Origin: Monodelphis domestica
Lineage: Eukaryota; Chordata; Mammalia; Didelphimorphia; Didelphidae
Reading direction: 5' to 3'
DNA: 64,000 nucleotides
NCBI RefSeq assembly: GCF_027887165.1
Contig: NC_077227.1
Location: 446,028,462-446,092,461, forward strand
In this document: positions 1-11,394 of the stretch, one piece after another
Layout of the letters: every line of letters begins with the position of its first letter
Position numbering within the stretch: the first letter of the stretch is position 1
The notes under the pieces: generated by a model
What the model saw: only the letters and a program-made list of their open reading frames with translations
Told to the model about the DNA's origin: nothing
Databases searched by the model: none
Program-made: the position numbers and the translations under genes

Positions 1-1098
1 ATCAACAAATTGGGAAACAGTCTTCATAAAAACCTCTGACAACGATTTAATTACTCAAATTTACAAAGAGCTAAATCAACTGTACGAAAAATCAAGCCAT
101 TCTCCAATTGATAAATGGGCAAGGGACATGAATAGACAGTTTTCAGATAAAGAAATCAAAACTATTAATAAGCACATGAAAAAGTGTTCTAAATCTCTTC
201 TAATCAGAGAGATGCAAATCAAAACAACTCTGAGGTATCACCTTACACCTAGCAGGTTGGCTAACATGACAGCAAAGGAAAGTAATGAATGCTGGAGGAG
301 ATGTGGCAAAGTAGGGACATTAATTCATTGCTGGTGGAGTTGTGAATTGATCCAACCATTCTGGAGGGCAATTTGGAACTATGCCCAAAGGGCAATAAAA
401 GACTGCCTGCCCTTTGATCCAGCCATAGCACTGCTGGGTCTGTACCCCAAGGATATAGTAAGGAAAAAGGCTTGTACAAGAATATTCATAGCTGCACTCT
501 TTGTGGTGGCCAAAAATTGGAAAATGAGGGGATGCCCTTCAATTGGAGAATGGCTGAACAAATTGTGGTATATGTTGGTGATGGAATACTATTGTGCTAA
601 AAGGAATAATAAAGTGGAGGAATTCCATGGAGACTGGAGCAACCTCCAGGAAGTGATGCAGAGCGAAAGGAGCAGAACCAGGAAAACATTGTACACAGAA
701 ACTGATATACTGTGGTATAATCGAACATAATGGAATTCTCAATTAGTGTCAATGCAATGTCCCTAAACAATTTGCAGGGATATAGGGGGAAAAAAAACCA
801 CTATCCACAAGCAGAGGACAAACTGTGGGAGTAAAAACACCAAGGAAAAGCAATTGCTTGACTACAGGGGTTGAGGGGACATGTCTGAGGAGAGACTCTA
901 AATGAACACTCTAATGCAAATACCAACAACATGGCAATGGATTTGAATCAAGAACACATGTGATACCCAGTGGAATTGCTTGTCGGCTATGGGAGAGGTT
1001 GGAGGAAAAGAAAATGATCTTTGTCTCCAATGAATAATGTCTGGAAATGACCAAATAAAATAATGTTAAAATAAAATAAAATAAAATATTAAAAAAAA
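1..1098 (+). mobile_element. L1 LINE 3' end (ORF2 C-terminus plus 3' UTR)
   Basis: The frame is open from base 2 to a stop at 728-730 and encodes the C-terminal part of an L1 ORF2, with motifs such as [12 protein letters not shown] and FDPAIALLG. The 3' UTR runs to an AAAAT-rich tail at about 1046-1095. The element enters from outside the window, so its 5' extent and its target duplication cannot be seen. The uninterrupted frame over 240 codons and the low divergence from the other copies suggest a fairly young insertion. Confidence 0.9.
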
Positions 1099-1104
1099 GA
1101 ATGG

Positions 1105-1510
1105 TCAGTCCTGTGAAAACATCTACTGTGATTGGTATATGTGAGAATTTAGGGGAGGTGACATAGGAGAAAATTCTCTTTAAAAGGAGGTCAGAAAGGC
1201 CTCTGAAAATGTCAGCTTGCCAAAGCTGAATTGGAGGGCTCAGTGGCTGAACTTAGTGGAGCTGAGGAGCTAAACTGGAGGGTCTCTCTGAACACTAGAA
1301 TCTTGCTTAGGACAAATCTTGTGGTGAGTGGATTAAAGACTGACTGGTCTCTCTTAAGGCTTAAGCCTAGACTGGCCTAGGCTGGCCTAGGCTTTTTTCC
1401 TACTATTCCCTCTTACTCTGTCTCTCTCTCTTTCCTTGATTCCTTATTTGTATTAATTAAAATCTCCACAAATCCCAGCTGACCTGGGTATTTCATATTT
1501 GGGAATATTT
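1105..1510 (+). mobile_element. Probable solo LTR fossil
   Basis: The stretch begins with TGTGAAAACA and has a TTTAAAAGG TATA-like box near 1180, a pyrimidine-rich run, ATTAAA near 1455 and an end near 'atttccca'. This layout fits an endogenous-retrovirus LTR. No target duplication or partner LTR was recognised, so the boundaries and class are tentative. Confidence 0.4.
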
Positions 1511-1708
1511 CCCATGGCAACCACTTTATTTTTAATATAAAATCAAGACACTAAAAGTTATCTTTACCAGTGTGGCCAAAACCAGTTTGGCCATCTACAC
1601 ATTTTCTCGGTCACAGTTTATGGCAACCAGTCTTTTAACTGTAACACTCCTCTATCCTGTAAATTCACAAAGAAGACACAGATGCAGAGAAGAGAGCAAC
1701 ATAACCTT

Positions 1709-2047
1709 TGTAAAAATTAAATTAGTTTCTCTACCAAAATTATTATATTTTCATGAGGTTTATTAAAGATTATTAGAAATCAAGGATAAAGAAATACAAA
1801 ATAAGAAAAGCACATGCCTAGGGCTGATTAGCCCATTCACATTTCACTTACTACATCTTGCATACTGATTAGAGAGATGCTTGTATTTAGAAGCAGAAGA
1901 AGAGAGAGCTTGGGAGGCAGAGAGCCCTTTAAATACTAAATTGTGTTCTTGCACTCAGGTGAGGACTCAGGTGAGATTATCGAGAATTCTGGGAAGTACC
2001 AAGGACTTCTGGGGATTGAAGTCCATGGTTCAAATCTCCATTTTACA
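1709..2047 (-). mobile_element. LTR of a paired-LTR retroviral fossil (3' LTR on the minus strand)
   Basis: A 339-bp unit starts TGTAAAAATT and ends TTTTACA. It is closely matched by 5225-5556 in the same orientation. Read on the minus strand it carries a TATTTAAAG TATA-like box and an AATAAA signal near its 3' end, which sets the orientation. The 4-bp flank 'cctt' at 1705-1708 matches 'cctt' at 5557-5560 beyond the partner LTR. A 4-bp duplication is typical of ERV1-class elements. Confidence 0.7.
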
Positions 2048-4326
2048 TTCCCCCTGTGATTATATTGGGAAACCAGTTTCCCCAAAAGGATCATGGAAAC
2101 ATAATCAACTTAAAGATTACAATAGTTTGAGGATAAGAGGAAAAGAGAACAAAACCAATAACTGCTAGGCGCATTGACAAAAAGCCAGTTAGGGGGCAGT
2201 CCCCTTTGGCATAAGAGTATACATACAAATTAAATGTTCAATCAACCACACCCAAAGTTCATTTTTGATCTTTCTCATGCAGCTTGTGGTCTGTAGAGGC
2301 ATCTTCATGGTGTCTTCTCCAAACAGTTCAGTTTCTGGATTTGGAGAAGTATCATGTTTCTTAACCTAAAATTTCTCTCTGAAGGAATTTAAACTTTGCA
2401 ATTTAAAATAATAATAATTATACATTCCCCCTGAAAAGAGTGATTGAAAAACACAGGGATCACTTAGGGATTCATGGCTGAGTTATGAGGTATATGAATC
2501 AATTGATATGAAAATAAAAAAAAATCCAAATAAAAAAAGATAATTTCTGGATGAAATATATACTATCAAAGTCTTATGTGTAAAAATTCCAAGTAAAGGA
2601 AAAGTAATTCTATAACAGGTCCTTGAATCAGGGCCCAATTAAAATGATATAAGCAAGTAAGCATTTACCCAGTCAGTAGCCAGGACTACAGAAAGTTGCC
2701 ACATTATGAAAGTCAGAAAAGGGACTAGATTATAGGAGCCAGATAGGAGCAAATTTGAGATACTTGTCTGTAAGTATTTTCACAAAGTGTGTGGATACAA
2801 GGAAGGCCTATGACTTAACATATGTCAAGTGTCGCGTCGTAACCTCAACTCCACATTAATATTTCCTGTGTGCTCTTTTTGGCACTATTCAGGTTTAGCT
2901 TTGTACTTCTTTGGCCCCGTGCAATGGCTCTTTTATATATCTTGTCCTGGAATCAGACAGAATCATTAATCATATTCCCATAATTTTTTAAAAACAATTA
3001 GTGGCATCATTTTTATAGTCTCAGGTTTTGGGGAATGCATTGACATTATAGCAAATGTATTTTAAACTTATATTACTACTAAATAAAAAAAAATTAAAGA
3101 AAATGTTAATACTGGTGACATGCTTCAAATATAAAAAGGAGAGAAAAAATAAAAAAACTGAAATAGTATATTGCACATGCAAGAAAAATATAATAATAAA
3201 AGAGTTTTAAAATTCAAAATTGTAGCTTATAATCATTGACCCACTGTGTCAGCTAAGAAAATATAGAATACAAGACTTTCTCACCAAAAATGAGATCCAT
3301 TTCCTCTTCATATCTGGCCATGATTCACTGTGAGTACAAGCAAATGAATTTTACAAGGTAACAGTTTTTTTTTTAATAAAGAGCAGTAGTACAAATATGT
3401 AGGTATCAATATCCCTAAAATTCTCAATAGCCCAATAAAATACAATAGCAAACAAACCACTATCATTTTTTATATGAGTCTTCTGTATGACATTTAAAGA
3501 AAATGGATACTTGTCACACGTTTTTCAGGTGTAGCAAATCTTTAAACCTTGGTAAACATATTTAAACAAAGTAAAACTCATTTGGGTCTAGAACATCATC
3601 AAGAAATCTAGATATCATTACAAAAAATGTGGAAGAGAAATCTAGGAAAAACCCAAACCCATGTACTGTTGATGTTGGGTAAAGTGAGCTAAAGAGTTAT
3701 AAATGAGAGATGTTCTTCTTTTGGGAGTCTTCTAGGCATACAATGCCCTGGGATTAAGTTCCCAACTCCTTTGGTATGACACTGTGATGTCCCATTCATT
3801 CACATTTTTATAAATGTGGGAGGTGGGGATTCAATTTGTATTTCACTTCAGCTACTAAAATGGACCTTACACCCTGTTAGGGGCAGGAAAAATGACCAGA
3901 GAGTGTTAAAAAAATTCTAAAAATCATGTCTAAAGACCCCTTAAAATCAATTTGAGATATTTAGCTCATTAAATTTTCCAAAGGTTGCTATACAATTGTA
4001 ACTAGTTCTGATGAAGTCCATCTATCCTCTTTGTGACAATTTACAAATTCAAAACAGAAAAAGGCTGTTTTTATATGGGCTTATTCAATAATATTTGTTC
4101 AGTATAGTTATAGGGGAAAAGCAACAAAATTTAACAGTAGTTAAAACCTAGTACGTTAAAATGATTCAGTGTAACAGAATACTATTGAATACATTAATAT
4201 ATGAACTTAAAACCAACAAAATTAAATTTTAAACAAAACAATCAGCAAAATGCAATAGAATACAGAGATTTTTCTAAAACATTGGAGTCTGAAATACCTT
4301 AAAAATATAACCTCCAGTCTCTTTAA

Positions 4327-4681
4327 AGTGTAAAGATTAAAATTTAGGGGGAACTGAGACAGGTAGAAATTAGTTTCTCTCTGCAAGGAGTATTTTATTT
4401 TTAGAGGTTTATTAAAGGTTAAGGATTAAAGAAAATACAGAATAAGAAAACATGTGTCTAGGCCTCTGGCCTAGACAACCTCACCTACATTATGAAAAGA
4501 GCTATGTCTGCTTACAAGGGGAAACAGGAAGGAAAAACAGCCAAAAGCCTTTCCAATCAGGTTAAATACCCCATCTGATCTCGGCACAGGTGAGAATTCA
4601 GTACTATTACAAAGCATTCTGGGGAAGTGGAACAAAGACTTCTGGGGATTGAAGTCCTGGATTCAAGTCTCTATTTTACAA
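4327..4681 (-). mobile_element. Related, more diverged LTR copy
   Basis: This unit shares the layout and many blocks with the LTRs at 1709-2047 and 5225-5556. Shared blocks include 'gaggtttattaaag', 'cttctggggattgaagtcc' and an end in 'tattttaca'. It differs throughout the middle. It looks like another subfamily member sitting inside the interior of the paired-LTR element. Confidence 0.6.
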
Positions 4682-4690
4682 AAGTTTGTT

Positions 4691-4876
4691 GGTTTTTTTT
4701 TTTTTAACCATTTAGATGCCTATTGTAAGAAGGCAGAAGATTGATAAGGGATAGGCAATGGGGGTCAAGAGGCTTGCCCAGAAGTGTCCAAGGCCAGATT
4801 AGAACCCAGGACCTCCCAACTCTAGGCCTGGTTCTCAATCCACTGAGCCACTGAGACACTTAGCCACTGAGCTGTT
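4691..4876 (-). mobile_element. tRNA-derived SINE (SINE1/WSINE-type), antisense
   Basis: A T-run at 4693-4705 (the tail on the minus strand) is followed by the antisense SINE body with 'ggcaatgggggtcaagaggcttgccc' and 'ctcaatccactgagccact'. Its hairpin segment at the tail is diverged compared with the copies in introns. This is an older copy. Confidence 0.8.
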
Positions 4877-5224
4877 CTCCCATAGTGAGGGTGGGTTTTT
4901 GAAATCTCATATTGGGCCAAAGAATTGCAGGGAATTGAAATTCTCTCCTGAATTTCAGGTGAGATAAATAAAAAGACCAGTACACTCAAAAGATACCCTT
5001 TGAAATAAGCCATGCTTGTGAGGCAATTGGGGATAGCAGGAAGCAAGAGCAGGTAGCAGGAGCAGAACTGATCAAGAGGCTTTTCTGAAAAGCCTTGGAG
5101 AAACGTGGCTAAAAAAATCTAGGCAGTAGCTATTAAAAGCTGAACTTAGTCACAATAGAGAAAAGATTTAGGAAAGTTAAGAAGATTGAGGGTATTTTGT
5201 CACAACCGACGTGATCAGCCAAAC

Positions 5225-5556
5225 TGTAAAAATTAATTTAGTTTCTCTACCAAAAGTATTATATTTTTATGAGGTTTATTAAAGATTATTAGAAATCAAG
5301 GATAAAGAAATACAAAATAAGAAAAGCACATGCCTAGGGCTGATTAGCCCATTCATATTTCACTTACTACATCTTGTATGCCAATTAGAGTGTGCTTAGA
5401 AGAGGAAGAAGAGAGAGCTTGGGAGGCAGAGAGCCCTTTAAATACTAAATTGTGTTCTTGCACTCAGGTGAGGACTCAGGTAAGATTATAGGGAATTCTG
5501 GGAAGTACCAAGGACTTCTGGGGATTAAAGTCCAGGGTTCAAATCTCCATTTTACT
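5225..5556 (-). mobile_element. LTR of a paired-LTR retroviral fossil (5' LTR on the minus strand)
   Basis: This 332-bp unit is nearly collinear with 1709-2047 and has the same orientation. It is followed by 'cctt' (5557-5560), matching the left flank of the other LTR. Differences between the two LTRs are visible throughout, which points to an old insertion. Confidence 0.7.
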
Positions 5557-5560
5557 CCTT

Positions 5561-5875
5561 AAGAAAGATATTTTAAGCAGAGAGGAAACTCCTCCCTGGC
5601 TCCAGAGGCCATGCTTTAGCCAAATATATGTGTGTTTGACTATTTGATTCTAATTATGCATTAAGTTTAGTTCCTACAGTAAAAGAGATAAAATAGGGAC
5701 TGCTATATAGGGAATATAGGGAATCAGAAGCTTAAAGTCTGTTGATAGAGTAACATGATGGATTAAAGCTAGATTGACATAAGCCTGCAGTGTATAAGAG
5801 TCTCTCCTCCCTTCGTGCTACCCTACCCCTTAGTCCCAATCCTGGGATCCCCAAGATTGCAATAATTTTATATTT
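5561..5875. other. Unassigned intergenic sequence
   Basis: I see no gene or confidently named repeat here. A stretch near 5790-5850 with a pyrimidine-rich run and 'cctgggatcccc' is reminiscent of LTR sequence but could not be matched to another copy in the window. Confidence 0.3.
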
Positions 5876-5888
5876 AAGAATTAATGAT

Positions 5889-7210
5889 AAGGAGCTAAAT
5901 CAATTGTACAAAAAAAATCAAGCTATTCCTCAGATGATAGATGGATAAGGGACATGAATAGGGAATTTTTAGATAAGGAAATCAAAACTATCAATAAGCA
6001 CTAAATCTCTTATAATCAGAGAAATGCAAATCAAAACAACTGAGATCCAACCTCACACCAAGAAGATTGGCTAATGTGGCAGCAAAGTGTGTCAAGGAAG
6101 TTTATCCCCTCCCCCTCCTAAGGAGCTTTACAAGTCTATCAAACATTCCTGACTTACCACAGTTGCACCAGGTTTTGCTTTGGTCTACATACTGTGCCTC
6201 AATAAAGGTCAATGTTGAGGGCTTCTTGGGGGAGAATCAAAAGAGAAATGGGGAGGACCAAGAAGAGAAATGAGAGAAGAGAGATGAAGGCTAGGGGCCA
6301 TGTGGCCAGTTTGCTTAGGAATGATTGTCTACCTTCCTAATAAACTTTATAAAATATATATCTGGGTGGAAATATTATTTAATTCTTACAAAAGGAAAGT
6401 AAAATGTTGGAGGGGATGTGGCAAAATTGGGACACTATTGTATTTTTGGTGGAGTTGTGAATTGATCTAACCATTCTGGAAGGCAATTTGGAACTATGCC
6501 CAAAGGGCTTTAAAAGATTGCCTGCCCTTTGATCTAGCCATAACACTGCTGGGTTTGTACCCCAAAGAGATAATAAGGAAAAAGACAAAGACTTGTACAA
6601 AAATATTTATAGCCGTGCTCTTTGTGGTAGCAAAAAATTGGAAATTGAGGGGATGCCCTTCATTTAGGGAATGGCTAAACAATTTGTGGTATCTGTTGGT
6701 GATGGAATACTATGGTGCTTGAAGGAATAATGAACTGGAGGAATTCCACATGAATTGGAAAGACCTCTGAGGAATTGATGCAGAGTGAAAGGAGCAGGAG
6801 ATCATTGTACACAGAGACAGATAAACTGCGGCACAATCAAATATAATAGACTTCTCTACTAGCAGTAATGCAATGATCCAGGACAGTTATGAGGGACTTA
6901 TGAGAAAGAATGCTATCCACATCCAGAGAAAGAACTTTGGGAGTAGAAATACAGAAGAAAAACAACTACTTGATCATATGGTTCGATGGGGATATGATTG
7001 CGAGTGTAGACTCTAAATGATCAATCTAGTGCAAATATTAATAATATGAAAATAGGTCTTGGTCAATGACACATGTAAAACCCAGTGGAATTGCTCATTG
7101 GCTATAGGAGAGAGGCTAGAGGAGGGGAGGGAAAGAACATAAATCATGTAACCATTGAAAAATATTCTAAATTAATTAATTAAATGAATAAACTTAAAAG
7201 TAAAAAAAAA
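5889..7210 (+). mobile_element. 5'-truncated L1 LINE, split by a solo LTR
   Basis: This L1 3' fragment (ORF2 C-terminus, 3' UTR, A-run at 7202-7212) is flanked by a 13-bp duplication with one mismatch: AAGAATTAATGAT at 5876-5888 and AAGTATTAATGAT at 7211-7223. It is interrupted at 6088-6390 by an LTR. ORF2 here is not open: short reading pieces only. The sequence is more diverged than the L1 at the window start. Confidence 0.85.
6088..6390 (+). mobile_element. Solo LTR inserted in an L1
   Basis: This is a 303-bp TGTGTCAAGG...CTTACA unit with AATAAA near its 3' end. It is bounded on both sides by 'aaag' (6084-6087 and 6391-6394). The L1 at the window start reads 'gcaaaggaaag' at the homologous place, so the empty site is known and the 4-bp duplication is exact. 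No interior remains. It is a solo LTR, probably ERV1-class by its 4-bp duplication, and younger than its host L1. Confidence 0.85.
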
Positions 7211-7214
7211 AAGT

Positions 7215-7721
7215 ATTAATGATGTTCCAAATAAGATGTATGAGAAGATACCTCTACCAACTCCTTAGCAGAGGCAGGAAATCTATAGGCATGTAACACT
7301 ACATATCATATGAAATTTGTTCATTGTATTGATTAGTTTTCCTGAAATTTTTCTCTTCTTAGAAAAAATTTTTTTTCTTAAAAAAAATTCTTTGTCTTTA
7401 GAAATGATTCTCTTAGAGAAGTGAATGGGGCTATACGAAGATATCTTGGAAATAAGAAAAACAGATTAATAAAATATTTTAAAGGGTTAATGGTGTTGTG
7501 ACTGCTATTTATAACAAAAGTTTTACACTAATAGAAACTTGGGGTTATGTTATAAGAGTGTATCATCTTATAACAGATAGTAATAATTATCCATATAATC
7601 ATATCTGTTGTGCCTGCTTCCCAAATTGTTATAAAATTCAAATGAGATAATGTAACCAAAAGTCTTTGCCATCTTTAAGAAGTGTTTTATTATTAAATTA
7701 TTATTAAGTTATATCCAGTGC
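7215..7721. other. Unassigned AT-rich intergenic sequence
   Basis: No gene or named repeat was recognised. The part near 7600-7700 ('aaattcaaatgagataatgtaacc...ttattattaaatt') resembles the 3' end of a MIR-type CORE-SINE, but too little is left to call it. Confidence 0.3.
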
Positions 7722-7729
7722 CTTTAGGA

Positions 7730-8006
7730 CAGTGATGATGAACCTATGGCACGGGTGCCAAAGATGGCACACAGAATGTGTAGCTATCTCTGGGCATGCT
7801 AGCCATCCTCCCCCCTGTTACTTCCCCTCAAAGAGTTTGTTACTAGAAAGGCATAGAGAATCAGGCAGAGCTGCTACCTTCCCCTGCCCCTCTGCTCAGG
7901 GATTGCTTCCTCCCTCCCCTGTTTGGGGTAAGGCGGGGGGGGGGGGGGGGCTGGAGGGGTGAGGCCAGGGCCCAGCACTCCACCTCTAAGAGGTTCACCA
8001 TCACTG
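7730..8006. mobile_element. Non-autonomous hAT (Charlie-type) MITE
   Basis: The ends are CAGTGATGATGAACCT and AGGTTCACCATCACTG. These are inverted repeats of about 16 bp with one mismatch. The 8-bp flanks ctttagga (7722-7729) and ctctagta (8007-8014) agree at 6 of 8 positions and fit the hAT target pattern. The inside has 'ggcacgggtgccaaagatggcac' next to the left end and a long G-run near 7937. There is no transposase frame. It is 277 bp long. Confidence 0.8.
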
Positions 8007-8014
8007 CTCTAGTA

Positions 8015-8695
8015 TCTTGAGACTTGAATTGTAGTCACATTGCTGCCCTTCAGAGGATACCATCCCAATATGTCATCATGATTATGATGGGGTGAACAAG
8101 TCAACCTCAGCCTAGGAATAGAAGGAGCCTGTAGAGAGTTGGGCTTGATGTCATACTACAGTTATAAACACAGAGATAACTTTGTTCAATGCAAAGTTTA
8201 AGAATATAAATGTTAAAAATGAAAAAAAATAAACTTTACATAAAAAGAGATGGATTCAGATGAAGATACAGGGCAAATATTCTTATTGATTTGCTTTTAA
8301 TTTACTAAAATGTTCACTATAATATTGTTTTTCTTTTCATCTAACTAGTAGATATGTGGAAGGAAGGACAAGCCAAGATTGAACTACTTAAAATGAGATC
8401 TTGGTTTGGAACATTCATTACATCTCTCTGATAGAAGAAAAGGACTTTGACTATGATCCTAGAAAAGTGGAGACATTCTGATTAGCTGATTCTTGGCTTT
8501 TTGATGAGTTTATTATAACCTCTGAACTGTACTCCTTGGATTGGGGTTTGTAAAAAAAGATGGAGGTAAGAACAAAGATCTGAGGCTTTGGATTTGTAAA
8601 TTTTAAGGACCTCATGGATACTGAGAATAGAGTTTATAAATCTGATCAAAAGGAACTTTGAAGTGAATGATAATTTATTTTGTTTATCTGTAAAA
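8015..8695. other. Unassigned intergenic sequence
   Basis: Nothing coding or repeat-like was recognised with confidence between the hAT MITE and the next SINE. The stretch at 8340-8640 is somewhat less AT-rich, but it has stops in all frames. Confidence 0.3.
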
Positions 8696-8696
8696 T

Positions 8697-8945
8697 TGTT
8701 GTTGTTTACTCATGTCTCTTTATGGCCCCATTTCAGTTTTTCTTGGCAAAGATATTGGAGTAGTTTGCCATTTGCTTCTCTGGCTCATTTTATATAATGA
8801 TGAAACTGAGGCAAATAGGTTTAAGTGTCTTGTGAAGATCATACAACTAATAAGTATCTGAGGTTGGATTTGAACTCAAAAAAGATGAGACTTCTTAACT
8901 TCCAGCCAGTGCTCTGTCTACTGTAGCCACCACCTAATTGCCTCA
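8697..8945 (-). mobile_element. MIR/THER-type CORE-SINE, antisense
   Basis: A GTT-rich end is followed by 'ttttcttggcaaagatattggagtagtttgccatttgcttctc' and 'gatgaaactgaggcaaata', then a tRNA-like head in reverse orientation ending near 'caccacctaattgcc'. This is the conserved layout of the mammalian and marsupial tRNA-derived CORE-SINEs. Divergence is high. Confidence 0.7.
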
Positions 8946-9241
8946 TAGAATTGTAGTATAGTAGAATGAATATGGATTTCTAGTCAGGACCTGAGCTTGA
9001 ACTCTAGGATAGCCTTCTGGGAAGAGGAGAGTTAGTTAGATCCCACAGTCAGGGAAGCCTGGTTCCCCCACTAGGAAACACTGCATTTCCTGGTTACCAT
9101 CTCTAGCATTGGAAACTTTACTCTCCCTGCCACATACTGAACTAGAAGAGAGAATAAAGCATACTTCTTGCCTTTCACTTTCATATACAAACCTTTCCTG
9201 TGTCACCATTGTAAGGGTGAAAAAGGGGTTATTTTATAAAA

Positions 9242-10037
9242 GGTTGGACTTGATTATTTTAATATAGGGTTGCCAGGAATTTAATTTATTCCAAAGAGAT
9301 TCATTTACAATATATTTACAAAATATAGAAGGAGTGAAGTTAGAAAATCAGAGAGTGCATAGGGTAAGAGTATCTAGCCTAAGCACTAAGTAATTTACTC
9401 TGACCCCTGACTCACACCAGGCAGGAGAGTTTAGTCCTTAACCAGAGAGGCCTCAGCCCTTGAAGCCAAGAACCTGGGGAAGTTTCTTCCTCAAGAGGTA
9501 GGTCTCTCCTAAGGCTAGTTTTTTCAGAAAATCCAGGAAAGTAGTCAGCCTTTTCACTTACCACGTGTTGGTCGAAAGGAAGAGATTTAAGAACAGCCTC
9601 ACCAGGATCAAGGTCTCAGGTTCAGTCAGCAGATTCTTTTCCAGTCTTAACTCCAAAGAATGAAGAACTGCCTCTCACAGGAAGTTCAACTTCAAGTAGA
9701 ACTCCAAGTAAAAACTGCACTCAGGAAGTTGTAACTCCCTTTTAAAGACACTTTCTTTTGCGTCACTTCCTATGCCTTCCCCTAATTTTACGTCTACTGA
9801 TCACAGTTGAAGCTTTGCTTTAGGACTGCCCAGGGGCAGTCAGTTTAATTCTGATTAGTCACGCACTATTGCATGTGTGGGTCATAGACCTCTCTCACTC
9901 AAGTGTGAATGGGGTGTTTACACCTTTGGAGATTAAATCTAAAAATGAACAGGGGAGTTAATTTAATTTTCACAACCAGGGGAGAGTTAATTAATTTCAT
10001 TTTCAAAATCATGGGAAAATTAAAATTAATCTTCACA
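9242..10037 (-). mobile_element. LTR fossil, family A (copy 1)
   Basis: This is about 800 bp, antisense. It shares its two ends and several internal blocks with 56975-57829, for example 'ggttggact', 'cacttcc..cccctaa.tttta.gtctac', 'ggtcatagacc' and 'cttcaca'. Read on the minus strand it starts TGTGAAGA. A fossil LTR of a marsupial endogenous retrovirus is the best reading. Target duplication was not resolved. Confidence 0.6.
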
Positions 10038-10059
10038 CCATCTCTCTGCAATCATTTCT

Positions 10060-10330
10060 CTTTTCAGATTCACTTTTTCTATTTGGATTCTGTTTGCTGA
10101 CATCTGCCAACCTCCAGATCACTCTCTTAAACAGTTTAGTAGCTGGTTCACAGTCTTCTTTCCACTCCAACCTCTATCCTCTTACTATCCGATTTCAATG
10201 TATTCCTTAAGCACCTCTACCTCCCAGCTCATCAGTATCCTCATTTCCCATGATCTAGATTTTCATGTCAATTCTGCCACATAGCCATGGTCATATCCTT
10301 ATACCTCACTAGCTTCTCCCTCTCTCCACC
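10060..10330 (+). mobile_element. L2 LINE fragment (probable)
   Basis: The C/T-rich sequence reads like an ancient L2 ORF2 segment in sense orientation, for example 'ttttcatgtcaattctgccacatagccatggtcatatcc'. It has no intact frame. The call rests on memory of L2 wording. Confidence 0.45.
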
Positions 10331-10729
10331 CTTATGATCCAGAACATTGAAATTCCTGGAATTAGGAAGACCTAGTTTCCAATACTACCTCCATCAACTT
10401 CTAGCGGTGTGATCAATTTCTTCATCTATAAAGTAAGGATATAAAGAGCTAGAATCATATATATAAGGCTGAAAGGGCCCTTAGAAGCCATCTAGTTCAT
10501 CCCCTTTATTTTACTGATGAAGAAACAAACAAGGAAGAGAAGCAACTTATCTAAGGTCCCACAGATAATCACAAAAACTACTTGCCAAGTTGTAAGGTTC
10601 AAATGAGGTAATATATATATAAAAGGCTTTCTTTGCTAACTTGAAGAAATATTTTGGTTTTAAGTTATTTATTATTGTTCATTATAAATTATATTTACTT
10701 TAAAATTATTAAATCATATACTGTCACAA

Positions 10730-10885
10730 AATGATTAATAGAATATAAGTTCCTCCAAAAGAATATAAGCTCTTTTAAGTCAGTAACTAGTTTTGTTTGT
10801 TTATATCAGAAGGGTCTTGCACAAAGCAGTTACCTAATGAATGCTTGTTGAATGAAAGGATGGATGGATGAATGAATGAATGGTA
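10730..10885 (+). mobile_element. L2 LINE 3' end with TGAA/GGAT tail repeats
   Basis: 'aatataagctcttttaag...gggtcttgcacaaagcagttacctaatgaatgcttgttgaatga' matches the L2 3' terminus. It runs into short GGAT/GAAT tandem repeats at about 10855-10882. Confidence 0.6.
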
Positions 10886-10927
10886 TCAGGATTCAGTCAA
10901 TCCATAATATAACCTCATCTCTAATAT

Positions 10928-11095
10928 AGGTGGCATAATGGATATAGTGCTAGATCTGGAGCCAGAAAGAGCTGAGTTGGAATCTGATCTCAGACACATT
11001 AGCTGTGGACTCTGAACAAGTCATTTAACTTCTATTTGCCTCAATTTCCAAGTGAGGGTAATAGTAGCACCTATCTCACAGAATATAAAAACAAA
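10928..11095 (+). mobile_element. MIR/THER-type CORE-SINE
   Basis: The tRNA-like head 'tggcataatggatatagtgctagatctggagccag' is followed by 'tctgaacaagtcatttaacttctatttgcctcaatttcc' and 'agcacctatctcacag'. This is the standard MIR-type order in sense orientation. Confidence 0.75.
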
Positions 11096-11394
11096 GATAT
11101 ACATGGAGTGGGGAGAGACATCAAATTGTCTTCAAAATCAGCCTTATTAAATTGATCACATTTTCATCTTGAAAAATAATTGTAATTGATTCTTCCTTTT
11201 AGAGCTTTATCTCATGTTTGGCTCAATACTTGGTTAATTGATGTTTGTTGTAAATGCTACATTCAGTGTCAGTGATTTTAAAATGATTCTTGACTTTCAC
11301 TTAGTGCAGGGAATATGTTGTCTCTTATTTCTCACCATTCTTGGCAAGGAGCACTGCAATCTCCTACTTATGTATCAGACAGAAGGCCTGTTTA

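Larger units (their letters stand above)
2048..5224 (-). mobile_element. Internal region between paired LTRs, degenerate
   Basis: About 3.2 kb of AT-rich sequence lies between the two LTRs. I recognise no gag, pol or env product in it. It contains a more diverged LTR of a related family (4327-4681) and a SINE (4691-4876), so it has been added to after insertion. It is clearly broken and old. The assignment as the interior of the element rests on the flanking LTRs only. Confidence 0.5.

Noticed and set aside
128-730. A 200-residue protein gene at the window start
   Set aside because: It is the C-terminal part of L1 ORF2, and the frame continues upstream to base 2.
5200-5224. Primer-binding site for tRNA-Trp next to the LTR ('ccgacgtgat')
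   Set aside because: The similarity is only partial, and its orientation disagrees with the minus-strand reading of the LTR pair. Treated as chance.
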